Shown in pieces: positions 43,977 to 51,762 of a stretch of DNA of 64,000 nucleotides. The stretch is from Rhizobiaceae bacterium (lineage in GTDB: Bacteria > Pseudomonadota > Alphaproteobacteria > Rhizobiales > Rhizobiaceae): positions 1-64,000 of the forward strand of contig JARGOF010000003.1 of assembly GCA_029212415.1 (NCBI GenBank), read 5' to 3'. A program made the translations under genes and the position numbers. Position 1 is the stretch's first letter. Each line of letters starts with the position of its first letter. The notes below the pieces were generated by a model that did no database searches, was not told where the DNA came from, and worked only from the letters and a program-made list of their open reading frames with translations.

Positions 43977-45545
43977 ATGACGGATACCAGTTCTGAAGTA
44001 ACGGACGTCGAACGGATTGATGCGGAAGCTGTCAATGCAGCCTGGGCACGCAAGCCGCTCTATGAGGCGCGCAAGAAGATATTTCCCAAGCGGGCGCGCG
44101 GCAAGTACAGGCAATTCAAGTGGCTGGTCATGCTGCTCACTTTGGGAATCTATTATCTGACACCATGGATTCGCTGGGATCGTGGACCCTTTGCGCCTGA
44201 TCAGGCCGTTCTGGTCGATATGGCCAATCGGCGCTTTTACTTCTTCTTTATCGAAATCTGGCCGCAGGAATTCTACTATGTTGCCGGTCTTCTGGTCATG
44301 GCCGGGTTTGGCCTGTTTCTGGTGACCTCGGTGGTTGGACGGGCATGGTGTGGCTATACCTGCCCACAGACCGTCTGGGTGGACCTGTTCCTGGTGGTTG
44401 AACGCGCCATCGAAGGCGAACGAAACCAGAGAATGAAACTGGATGCGGCACCTTGGTCCGCCGGAAAACTGGTCAAACGCGTCACCAAACATGCCATATG
44501 GCTGTTGATCGCGGTTGCAACAGGCGGCGCCTGGATTTTCTATTTTGCCGATGCGCCAACCTTGTTTGTTGATGTATTTACCGGGCAGGCAGCGCCGATT
44601 GCCTATATTACCGTCGCGGTGCTGACAGCCACGACCTATGTTTTCGGCGGGCTGATGCGCGAGCAGGTCTGCACCTATATGTGCCCGTGGCCGCGCATTC
44701 AGGCCGCGATGCTGGACGAGAATTCACTGGCCGTGACCTATAATGACTGGCGCGGCGAGCCCCGTTCGCGCCATACCAAGAAGGCCAAGGCAGAGGGCAA
44801 GATCGTTGGAGACTGCGTTGATTGCAATGCCTGTGTGGCGGTCTGCCCGATGGGCATCGATATCCGCGATGGCCAGCAACTGGAATGTATTACCTGTGCC
44901 CTGTGTATTGACGCCTGTGATGAGGTCATGGACAAGGTCGGCCGGCCGCGTGGTCTGATCTCCTATGCCACACTGGACGAATATGCCGACAATATGGCCC
45001 TGGCGACGGCTGGCGGCACCAGCCCGATCAACCCGGAACTCGTGCGCAAACCGGACGGCTCATTCAGCAACAAGATTCGCCATTTTGACTGGCATATTTT
45101 CATCCGGCCGCGCACACTTCTCTATTTGTCCGTCTGGGCACTGGTGGGCATCGGTCTGCTGGTTGCACTTGGGTCGCGTGACAGGCTCGAGGTTAATGTT
45201 CTGCATGACCGCAACCCGCAGTTCGTGCGTTTGTCGGATGGCTCCATTCGCAACGGCTATACCGTCAAGCTGCTTAACATGATCCCTGAACCAAGAGTGA
45301 TATCGCTGTCGATTGAAGGGTTGCCTGGCGCTACCATGTCGATTGTCGGCATTGATCAGCCCGAGGGCCGCTCATTTGCCATTCCGGTCGAGCCCGACAG
45401 GCTGAGAACCATCAAGGTTCATATCCATCAGCCGATCGAAGAGATCAAACCCGGCAAGACCGTTTTCCAACTGGTTGCGAAAGACAGGGGAAGCGATGAG
45501 TCCGATGTTTACAAGGCGACTTTTGACGCGCCGGAGGTGAAATAA
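43977..45545 (+). CDS. ccoG: Cytochrome cbb3 assembly protein, copper-reducing ferredoxin-like
   Basis: A 522-residue membrane protein with two 4Fe-4S ferredoxin motifs (CVDCNACVAVCPMGID and CITCALCIDACDEVM), upstream membrane cysteines (GRAWCGYTCPQTVW; EQVCTYMCPW) and a C-terminal periplasmic Ig-like domain. CcoG/FixG supports cbb3 maturation by reducing copper. The ATG at 43977 starts a typical N-terminus; an in-frame extension from 43944 is not conserved. Stop and next start overlap (TAATG). Confidence 0.95.
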   Translation: MTDTSSEVTDVERIDAEAVNAAWARKPLYEARKKIFPKRARGKYRQFKWLVMLLTLGIYYLTPWIRWDRGPFAPDQAVLVDMANRRFYFFFIEIWPQEFYYVAGLLVMAGFGLFLVTSVVGRAWCGYTCPQTVWVDLFLVVERAIEGERNQRMKLDAAPWSAGKLVKRVTKHAIWLLIAVATGGAWIFYFADAPTLFVDVFTGQAAPIAYITVAVLTATTYVFGGLMREQVCTYMCPWPRIQAAMLDENSLAVTYNDWRGEPRSRHTKKAKAEGKIVGDCVDCNACVAVCPMGIDIRDGQQLECITCALCIDACDEVMDKVGRPRGLISYATLDEYADNMALATAGGTSPINPELVRKPDGSFSNKIRHFDWHIFIRPRTLLYLSVWALVGIGLLVALGSRDRLEVNVLHDRNPQFVRLSDGSIRNGYTVKLLNMIPEPRVISLSIEGLPGATMSIVGIDQPEGRSFAIPVEPDRLRTIKVHIHQPIEEIKPGKTVFQLVAKDRGSDESDVYKATFDAPEVK

Positions 45546-46051
45546 TGCAGGTTTATCGCCAGATTTTTCAGAGGCAGACATTCACCGGTTGGCACATGCT
45601 GGGTGTGCTTGTCCTGTTTTTCGGCATCATCATCGGTGTCAATGGCACCATGGCCTATTTTGCCACCTCCAGCTGGAGTGGGCTGATTGTCAAGAACACC
45701 TATGTGGCCAGCCAGCAATTTGACGATGACGTTGCCGCGACACGTCAAATGAGAAGTCAGGGCTGGGCATCCAGCCTGCAGGTGGACAGCAAGGCAATCA
45801 CCTATTCACTGACCAATGCCCTTGGGTCACATGTGCCGGTCGATACGGTTGCTGTCAGCTTCACCCGTCCTGTCGGGGAAGAACAGGACCAGATCCTGCC
45901 TCTGGAACGTCAGGAAAGCGGCATTTATGCGACACACCACCGGATGAATCCCGGGCAGTGGGTTGTGCAGGTGGATGCCGAGCGTGATGGCGTTTTGATC
46001 TACAGGGATATTCAGCGGATGGTTATCGATGCGGAGGGGAACAGCCGGTGA
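45545..46051 (+). CDS. ccoH: FixH/CcoH family protein
   Basis: A 168-residue protein with one N-terminal transmembrane helix (GWHMLGVLVLFFGIIIGVNGTMAYFA) and a periplasmic beta domain containing GWASSLQVDS, typical of FixH. It is needed for cbb3 assembly or stability. Start and stop overlap with ccoG and ccoI. Confidence 0.93.
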   Translation: MQVYRQIFQRQTFTGWHMLGVLVLFFGIIIGVNGTMAYFATSSWSGLIVKNTYVASQQFDDDVAATRQMRSQGWASSLQVDSKAITYSLTNALGSHVPVDTVAVSFTRPVGEEQDQILPLERQESGIYATHHRMNPGQWVVQVDAERDGVLIYRDIQRMVIDAEGNSR

Positions 46052-48366
46052 GTTGCTGCGCTCCTGGAACCGAGGCCGCCCTTGAACTGGAAAGGACGCG
46101 CCAATCGGGCCCTTCCAATGAGGAATTGCTGCTGGCCAGCAGGGCGCTTGATGCAAACTTGCGCCAATCTGATTTCAGCGTTCCGGGCATCCATTGTGGC
46201 GTGTGCATCAGGACCATTGAAAATGGCCTGAATGCACTGCCCATGGTCGACCACGCCCGCGTCAATCTTTCAACGCGGCGGGTCAGCGTGATCTGGTCGC
46301 CGGCCTTGGGGCAGCCCTCGACGATTGTCGACACATTGCAGGCTCTTGGATACGCGGCCCATCTCTTCGATTTCGGCGAGACGGGTGAAGACAAGACATT
46401 ATCGGTGCTTTTGCGTTCCGTCGCCGTCGCTGGTTTTGCCTCCGCCAATATCATGTTGCTCTCCGTCTCTGTCTGGTCCGGCGCCGAAGCGGCAACGCGC
46501 GATCTGTTCCACTGGATCTCCGCGCTGATTGCCGTGCCGACACTGGCCTATAGTGGGCGGATCTTTTTCCGCTCGGCATTGTCGGCGCTTCGTCATGGCC
46601 GGCTCAATATGGATGTGCCGATCTCGCTGGCCGTTGTTCTGGCGTTTGCCATGAGCCTTTATGAGACAGCCAATTCAGGCGAACATGCCTATTTTGATGC
46701 ATCCGTTACCCTGTTGTTCTTTCTGCTGATCGGCAGAACGCTGGATCATGTCATGCGTGAGAAGGCGCGCTCGGCAGTCAAAGGCCTGGCGCGGCTGTCA
46801 CCGCGTGGCGCAATAGTCCTGCAGGCGGATGGATCTCGTGAATTTCTGCCTGTCGATGATATTGCTGCCGGCATGAACATTCTTCTGGCAGCCGGCGACC
46901 GCATTCCTGTCGATGCCCGTGTGCTGAAGGGTACCAGTGATCTGGATTGCTCTCTGGTCAATGGAGAAAACCTGCCGCAAACCGTGTCCAAAGGTTCTGT
47001 CATCCGAGCCGGTACGCTCAATCTGACCGGCCCGCTGACCATTGAAGCGCTTGCACCGGCCAGCCAGTCGTTTCTGGCCGAGATGATGCACCTCATGGAA
47101 AGCGCAGAAAACGGCAAGGCAGGCTACCGCCGCATTGCCGATCGCGCCGCCGATCTCTACGCGCCTGTCGTTCACATCATCGCTTTGCTGTCTTTTGTCG
47201 GCTGGCTCATCGTGTCGGGTGATTGGCACTATTCGCTCTATATCGCCATAGCCGTGCTGATCATCACCTGTCCCTGTGCCCTCGGTCTTGCTGTTCCTGT
47301 CGTTCAGGTGGTTGCTGCCGGGCGTCTCTTTGAAAACGGCATCATGGTCAAAGACGGCGCGGCCATGGAACGATTGGCAGAGGCCGACGCAGTGGTCTTT
47401 GACAAGACCGGCACCCTGACACTGGGTCGCCCGCGGCTGGTCAATGGTGATGGCATATCGCCGCAACACCTGCGCATTGCTGCGATTTTGGGGAAACATT
47501 CACGCCATCCCTATTCACAGGCTCTTGCCGGTTTGAAACCGGAGGAGGGCGAGGCTGGCTTTGGTTCGTTTCGGGAAATTCCCGGTGCGGGAATCGAGGC
47601 CGAAAACAATGGCGTTCTCTACAGGCTGGGGCGGGCCGATTGGGCGATCGGCAACAAAGACGAACAGAACGATCAGGATCTGAATCTGGAAGGTGGGCAG
47701 GCAATCCTGAGCGCTGATGGTGCGTTTCTGGCCGCTTTCCTGTTCGAAGACCGGCTTCGCAGCGATGCTGCCTCGACCATTGCAATGCTCAAAACCATGG
47801 AGCTGCCGGTGGAAATCATCTCGGGTGATCGGGCAGGGGCCGTTGCACGACTGGCCGGGATACTCGGCATTGCCGATTTCAAGAGCGGCGTATTGCCGGA
47901 ACAGAAGGCCGCGCATATTGCGCAATTGAGCGCCCAGGGCCGGAAGGTTCTGATGGTGGGTGACGGGCTGAATGATGCACCCGCACTGGTCAGCGCCCAT
48001 GTTTCGATGGCACCGGCCAGTGCAGCCGATGTGGGGCGCAATGCGGCGGATTTTGTCTTTCTGCACGAGAGCCTGTCGGCGGTCACCATCGCGCGGTCGA
48101 TTTCCCTCAAGGCGGGGCGACTGATAAGACAGAATTTTGCCCTGGCGATTGCCTATAATCTGGTCGCTGTTCCCGCTGCTATCTTGGGATATGCAACGCC
48201 GCTGGTCGCCGCCCTTGCCATGTCATCCTCTTCCATTATTGTGGTTCTGAATGCGCTGCGATTGCGGCTGGCAGGTCGCCCTATCGCAGGTACTGCAAAA
48301 GATTCATCTGGCAGTCCGGTTGATACAGAACAGGCGAAGGCCGCCATGATGGAGGCCGGCTTTTGA
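46048..48366 (+). CDS. ccoI: Copper-translocating P1B-type ATPase for cbb3 assembly
   Basis: A 772-residue P-type ATPase. The N-terminal metal-binding domain has GIHC50GVC53, eight membrane segments include the transport motif C408-P-C410, the phosphorylation site is D452KTGT, and GDGLNDAPALVSA is the hinge. FixI/CcoI exports copper for insertion into cbb3. The GTG start overlaps the ccoH stop. An unusual Cys pair (MSCCAPG) at the extreme N-terminus is common in this subgroup. Confidence 0.96.
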   Translation: MSCCAPGTEAALELERTRQSGPSNEELLLASRALDANLRQSDFSVPGIHCGVCIRTIENGLNALPMVDHARVNLSTRRVSVIWSPALGQPSTIVDTLQALGYAAHLFDFGETGEDKTLSVLLRSVAVAGFASANIMLLSVSVWSGAEAATRDLFHWISALIAVPTLAYSGRIFFRSALSALRHGRLNMDVPISLAVVLAFAMSLYETANSGEHAYFDASVTLLFFLLIGRTLDHVMREKARSAVKGLARLSPRGAIVLQADGSREFLPVDDIAAGMNILLAAGDRIPVDARVLKGTSDLDCSLVNGENLPQTVSKGSVIRAGTLNLTGPLTIEALAPASQSFLAEMMHLMESAENGKAGYRRIADRAADLYAPVVHIIALLSFVGWLIVSGDWHYSLYIAIAVLIITCPCALGLAVPVVQVVAAGRLFENGIMVKDGAAMERLAEADAVVFDKTGTLTLGRPRLVNGDGISPQHLRIAAILGKHSRHPYSQALAGLKPEEGEAGFGSFREIPGAGIEAENNGVLYRLGRADWAIGNKDEQNDQDLNLEGGQAILSADGAFLAAFLFEDRLRSDAASTIAMLKTMELPVEIISGDRAGAVARLAGILGIADFKSGVLPEQKAAHIAQLSAQGRKVLMVGDGLNDAPALVSAHVSMAPASAADVGRNAADFVFLHESLSAVTIARSISLKAGRLIRQNFALAIAYNLVAVPAAILGYATPLVAALAMSSSSIIVVLNALRLRLAGRPIAGTAKDSSGSPVDTEQAKAAMMEAGF

Positions 48367-48590
48367 GTATTCTGATCTATCTGATTCCGGTTGCGCTGTT
48401 GCTTGGGGCTCTTGGCCTCGGCGCCTTCCTGTGGTCCATTCGCACCGGTCAATACGACGATCTGGATGGCGCTGCCGTCCGTATTCTCGATGACGGTGAT
48501 GATGAACCGTTAAAAGATGCGCCTGACAGGCCTGTCACGCACACAGGGCACAGGTCAGTGGATGGGACGCCTCCAGAAGGCCGTCTATGA
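48363..48590 (+). CDS. ccoS: Cytochrome cbb3 maturation protein CcoS
   Basis: A 75-residue protein with one N-terminal transmembrane helix (ILIYLIPVALLLGALGLGAFLWSIRTGQYDDLDG), the GQYDDLxG motif diagnostic of CcoS/FixS, and a hydrophilic tail. It is needed for cofactor insertion in cbb3. The TTG start overlaps the ccoI stop (TTGA), so synthesis is coupled. Its last 56 bp overlap, in antisense, the 3' end of the hydrolase gene on the other strand. Confidence 0.92.
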   Translation: MSILIYLIPVALLLGALGLGAFLWSIRTGQYDDLDGAAVRILDDGDDEPLKDAPDRPVTHTGHRSVDGTPPEGRL

Positions 48591-49362
48591 CATTGAAGTG
48601 GTGACGGTCGGGCTCTTCCACGCTGGCCGTTGCTGCGCCCAAGCCTTTCCACATACTGGCAAGCAGCGCATTTTGACGAATGAACTCTGCCCGCTCACCA
48701 GCGCCAACCCAGCAGACAAGGCGTGTGTCGCCAACGGGCTCCAGCAGGGCAGGGCTTTCAAGCAGCGCTTCCATCCGGTCAATATGCAACGTGTCGTTCA
48801 TTTCGGTTTTCATCAAGGGACGAAGGTCATGCACGCCGCTGATGGACACGGTACGCTCGATGCGTGACAGGACATCATTGCCAAGGGGCGTATTGCGGCA
48901 AACCATCCGTGTCGCCAGATGACCGCCCGCCGAATGTCCCGTCAGTCGAATTGACCCCGGAATATAGGCAGCCACCAATTCTATGGCCTTTCCCAATTCC
49001 TCGGTAATGTCTGCAATGCGCGCGTCCGGACACAATGTGTAGGTTGGCATGGCAACGGTAAACCCATGGGCCAGCGCACCTGCGGCGAAATGCGACCACA
49101 GGGAATTGTCAAAGGCTTTCCAATAGCCGCCATGGATGAAGACAACCAGACCTTTTGAGTCGCCTTGAGGATGAAACAAATCGAGCCTGTTGCGCGGGCC
49201 GTCGCCATAGGCGATATCAAGATCGGCCTTTTCGGCGGCCAGGGATTGATCGCGAAACAGTTTGGCTGCAGCGGCCCATTTGGCCGGATAGTCTTTGCCA
49301 TCGGGAATGTGGACGCCATTTGCATAGGCATCGTCCCAATCGGTTATTTGATGCATCAGCAT
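48535..49362 (-). CDS. Alpha/beta hydrolase, arylformamidase-like
   Basis: A 275-residue alpha/beta hydrolase with the oxyanion motif VFIHGGYWKAFD, the nucleophile GHSAGGH, a late Asp in the DTRLVCWVGAGE region and a catalytic His in DRHHFNVID. HGGxW together with GHSAGG is the pattern of kynurenine formamidases, but no other kynurenine genes are near, so the substrate is uncertain. I used the ATG at 49362, which follows AGGTGA; a GTG at 49371 is possible. 3' ends overlap with ccoS. Confidence 0.83.
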   Translation of the reverse strand: MLMHQITDWDDAYANGVHIPDGKDYPAKWAAAAKLFRDQSLAAEKADLDIAYGDGPRNRLDLFHPQGDSKGLVVFIHGGYWKAFDNSLWSHFAAGALAHGFTVAMPTYTLCPDARIADITEELGKAIELVAAYIPGSIRLTGHSAGGHLATRMVCRNTPLGNDVLSRIERTVSISGVHDLRPLMKTEMNDTLHIDRMEALLESPALLEPVGDTRLVCWVGAGERAEFIRQNALLASMWKGLGAATASVEEPDRHHFNVIDGLLEASHPLTCALCA

Positions 49363-49605
49363 TGTACTCACCTGTTTATGGTTTCCACAGCCGCCAAAGC
49401 AGGGCGGTGAATTGAATCACTTTGTTATGGCGCTTGTTCTCAAATGTCCAGAAAGCAGCCGTTGTGACAGGATTACAATAAAGTGGTTTGATTGGGTAAA
49501 GCATTTTTTATGCTCGGTCATGTTCTCGACAAAACGCTGCGGCGTTATATTGTGTCACAGGACAAGTTCTGTCAGACAGGACCTAATTCATTTCGGGGAA
49601 ACACA

Positions 49606-49842
49606 ATGACGTGCGTTTTTGTTCAGCTTCAATGTATGCCGGGCCAGACCTATAGTGTCGCGGATCAGATCTATGAGCGTGAAATCATTTCAGAGCTCTA
49701 CTCAACATCCGGCGAGTTTGACCTGCTGATGAAAATCTATGTGCCAAAGGGCGAGGATATCGGCAAATACATCCATGACCATGTGCTGAATATCCCGGGT
49801 ATTGCCAGATCGCTGACCACCATGACCTTCACGGCATTCTGA
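49606..49842 (+). CDS. Stand-alone Lrp/AsnC ligand-binding (RAM) domain protein
   Basis: A 78-residue protein that consists only of the RAM domain of Lrp/AsnC regulators (VFVQLQCMPGQTYSVADQIYERE, then LYSTSGEFDLLMKIYVPKGEDIGKYI), with no HTH. These small proteins form oligomers that bind amino acids and modulate other proteins. The ATG at 49606 has GGGG 7 nt upstream; a longer frame from 49492 has no homology. It precedes the flavoprotein gene by 21 bp, so co-transcription is likely. Confidence 0.83.
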   Translation: MTCVFVQLQCMPGQTYSVADQIYEREIISELYSTSGEFDLLMKIYVPKGEDIGKYIHDHVLNIPGIARSLTTMTFTAF

Positions 49843-49863
49843 GTCTCTTTTCCAAGAAAGCAA

Positions 49864-51027
49864 ATGTCCATGAAACAAAATCCGATTGTGATCATCGGTG
49901 CGGGCCAGTGTGGCCTCAAGGCAGCAGAAACCTTGCGCCAGCAGGGCTATGACGGTGATCTGGTTCTCATTGGTGACGAACCGCACGCGCCCTATCAGCG
50001 GCCACCGCTGTCAAAGGCCTTTCTGAAGGGCGAAATCGGTATCGACAGGCTGATGCTCAAGGGGCCGGATTTTTACGGAAAACTGAATATCGAGGCGCTT
50101 CTGTCGCAGCGGGCCGTCGAAATCGATGCCGAGCAGCAAAAGGTAATGATGCAGGATGGGCGGCAGATTGCCTATGGTCAATTGTTGCTGGCGACGGGGA
50201 CCCGGTCGCGGCGCATTGAGGTGCCGGGCCTGGACCTGCCCGGTGTTTTCTCCATGCGCACCATAGCGGATGTCGAAGCCATGACGGCTGCCATGAAGCC
50301 CGGCATGAAGATCGCCATTATCGGCGGTGGGTATATCGGTCTTGAAGTGGCTGCTGCGCTGCGCTCCTTCAACTATGAGGTGACTGTGATCGAGGGCGCG
50401 GAACGTCTGTTGCAGCGCGTGGTCTGTCCGCAGATGTCGGCCTTTTTTCACCAATTGCACAGCGACCATGGTGTGGATGTTCATGTGGCTTCGCGATTCG
50501 AGGCGATAGAGGGCAGGGGACAGGCCGAGCGGGTTCGTCTGGCGGATGGAACGGCCATCGAGGCTGACATGGTGCTGATGGCCGTGGGCGCCGAGCCGGT
50601 CAGTGAACTGGCCGAGGCAGCAGGCCTCAGGATCAACAACGGCATTGAAACCGATCGCCAGTGCCACACGTCGCTTCCGCATATCTATGCGGCGGGTGAT
50701 TGTGCCTCCTTCCATTCCAATCGCTATCAGCGCCACATTCGGCTGGAGAGCGTGCAGAACGCCATTGATCAGGGCAAACATGCAGCCAATGCGCTTTTGG
50801 GTGTCGAAGATGATTATGATCCGGTTCCCTGGTTCTGGTCTGATCAATTTGATACGAAATTGCAGATTGCAGGCCTGTCGCAGGGTTATGATCGTGTTGA
50901 AATGCAGGGCAGCGAAGCGGAGAACGCCTTTGCCATCCGCTACTACGCAGGCGATCATCTGCTCTGCGTGGATGCGGTCAATTTACCACGGGCGCACATG
51001 ATGGCGCGCCGTGAGCTTGCCGCGTAG
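49864..51027 (+). CDS. Ferredoxin/rubredoxin reductase-type FAD oxidoreductase
   Basis: A 387-residue pyridine-nucleotide-disulfide-type flavoprotein without redox cysteines: FAD motif IVIIGAGQCGLKAAETLRQQG, PYQRPPLSKAFL, NAD motif IAIIGGGYIGLEVAAALR, and the C-terminal IYAAGDCASF followed by ESVQNAIDQGKHAA. It resembles reductases that feed electrons from NADH to a ferredoxin partner for P450 or Rieske oxygenases. No oxygenase is adjacent, so the acceptor is unknown. First gene after the RAM-domain protein. Confidence 0.88.
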   Translation: MSMKQNPIVIIGAGQCGLKAAETLRQQGYDGDLVLIGDEPHAPYQRPPLSKAFLKGEIGIDRLMLKGPDFYGKLNIEALLSQRAVEIDAEQQKVMMQDGRQIAYGQLLLATGTRSRRIEVPGLDLPGVFSMRTIADVEAMTAAMKPGMKIAIIGGGYIGLEVAAALRSFNYEVTVIEGAERLLQRVVCPQMSAFFHQLHSDHGVDVHVASRFEAIEGRGQAERVRLADGTAIEADMVLMAVGAEPVSELAEAAGLRINNGIETDRQCHTSLPHIYAAGDCASFHSNRYQRHIRLESVQNAIDQGKHAANALLGVEDDYDPVPWFWSDQFDTKLQIAGLSQGYDRVEMQGSEAENAFAIRYYAGDHLLCVDAVNLPRAHMMARRELAA

Positions 51028-51058
51028 TTGCATCGCAGTCCTTGCTGCCGAAACTCGC

Positions 51059-51087
51059 CCGTGAAAAAATCGTTTGATTTTTCACGG
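51059..51087. terminator. Hairpin after the ferredoxin-reductase gene
   Basis: CCGTGAAAAAATC and GATTTTTCACGG pair (one A bulge) around GTTT, 32 bp after the stop at 51027. A/T-rich arms make it work in either direction as a weak terminator. Confidence 0.5.
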
Positions 51088-51144
51088 CGCTTGAGGGAAG
51101 CTCAGGGGGTGCAGCCCTGGGCTGTTTCTGCTGCAACGGGATGA

Positions 51145-51747
51145 ATGATGGCTGTCGGCAACAAAGGCGATGCAACGCGCGCGGCGACTTCCGCCGTGTC
51201 GACCGATATTGGTCGTGACATTCGTGCCATCCGGCAATCCCGCGGCATGACGCTGACGGAAATGTCCACCAGTCTGGGGCGATCAATCGGATTTCTCAGC
51301 CAGGTCGAGCGCGGGATCTCGTCGCTGTCGACGGAGGAACTGCGTCAGGTTGCCCAATTGTTTGGCGTGCCGGTCACCTGGTTTCTGGTGCTGTCGGATG
51401 TCAGCGATGCCGAGCGCGGCCTGATCACCCGGTCCGGTCTGCGCCGCATGAGCGGTGCGACGGGGGATGGTTTGGTCGAAGAGTTGCTGTCGCCGGATCT
51501 GGGCGGTTCCTATGAAATGATCCGCAGCGTCTTTGCCCCGGGCGCGCGGCTTGAAAAGCCGGTTCGTCGCATGACCGAAGAGACCGCTTATATGGTTTCG
51601 GGAAAGCTGGATATTCGTATCGGCGAGCGTTTTTTCACGGTTCAAGCCGGCGATTGCTTTCGCTTCAAGGAGGAGAAATTCTCCTGGGAAAACAATTATG
51701 ATGAACCGGCAGTCGCCCTATGGGTGATTTCTCCACCCATTTACTAG
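51145..51747 (+). CDS. XRE-family HTH regulator with cupin domain
   Basis: A 200-residue protein: an N-terminal XRE helix-turn-helix (IRAIRQSRGMTLTEMSTSLGRSIGFLSQVERGISSLS) and a C-terminal cupin (RRMTEETAYMVSGKLDIRIGERFFTVQAGDCFRFKEEKFSWENN). Regulators of this type commonly control methylamine, polyamine or amino-acid catabolism. It lies 15 bp upstream of the dimethylglycine dehydrogenase-like gene and is the best candidate regulator for the adjacent demethylation and transport genes. Confidence 0.88.
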   Translation: MMAVGNKGDATRAATSAVSTDIGRDIRAIRQSRGMTLTEMSTSLGRSIGFLSQVERGISSLSTEELRQVAQLFGVPVTWFLVLSDVSDAERGLITRSGLRRMSGATGDGLVEELLSPDLGGSYEMIRSVFAPGARLEKPVRRMTEETAYMVSGKLDIRIGERFFTVQAGDCFRFKEEKFSWENNYDEPAVALWVISPPIY

Positions 51748-51762
51748 CATCAGGAGTTTACC

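Noticed and set aside
49501-49513. Palindrome GCAT-TTTTT-ATGC upstream of the RAM-domain gene
   Set aside because: Arms of only 4 bp around a T run are expected by chance in an AT-rich promoter region.
50011-50958. 315-residue minus-strand ORF
   Set aside because: Antisense to the ferredoxin-reductase-type gene, with no conserved pattern.
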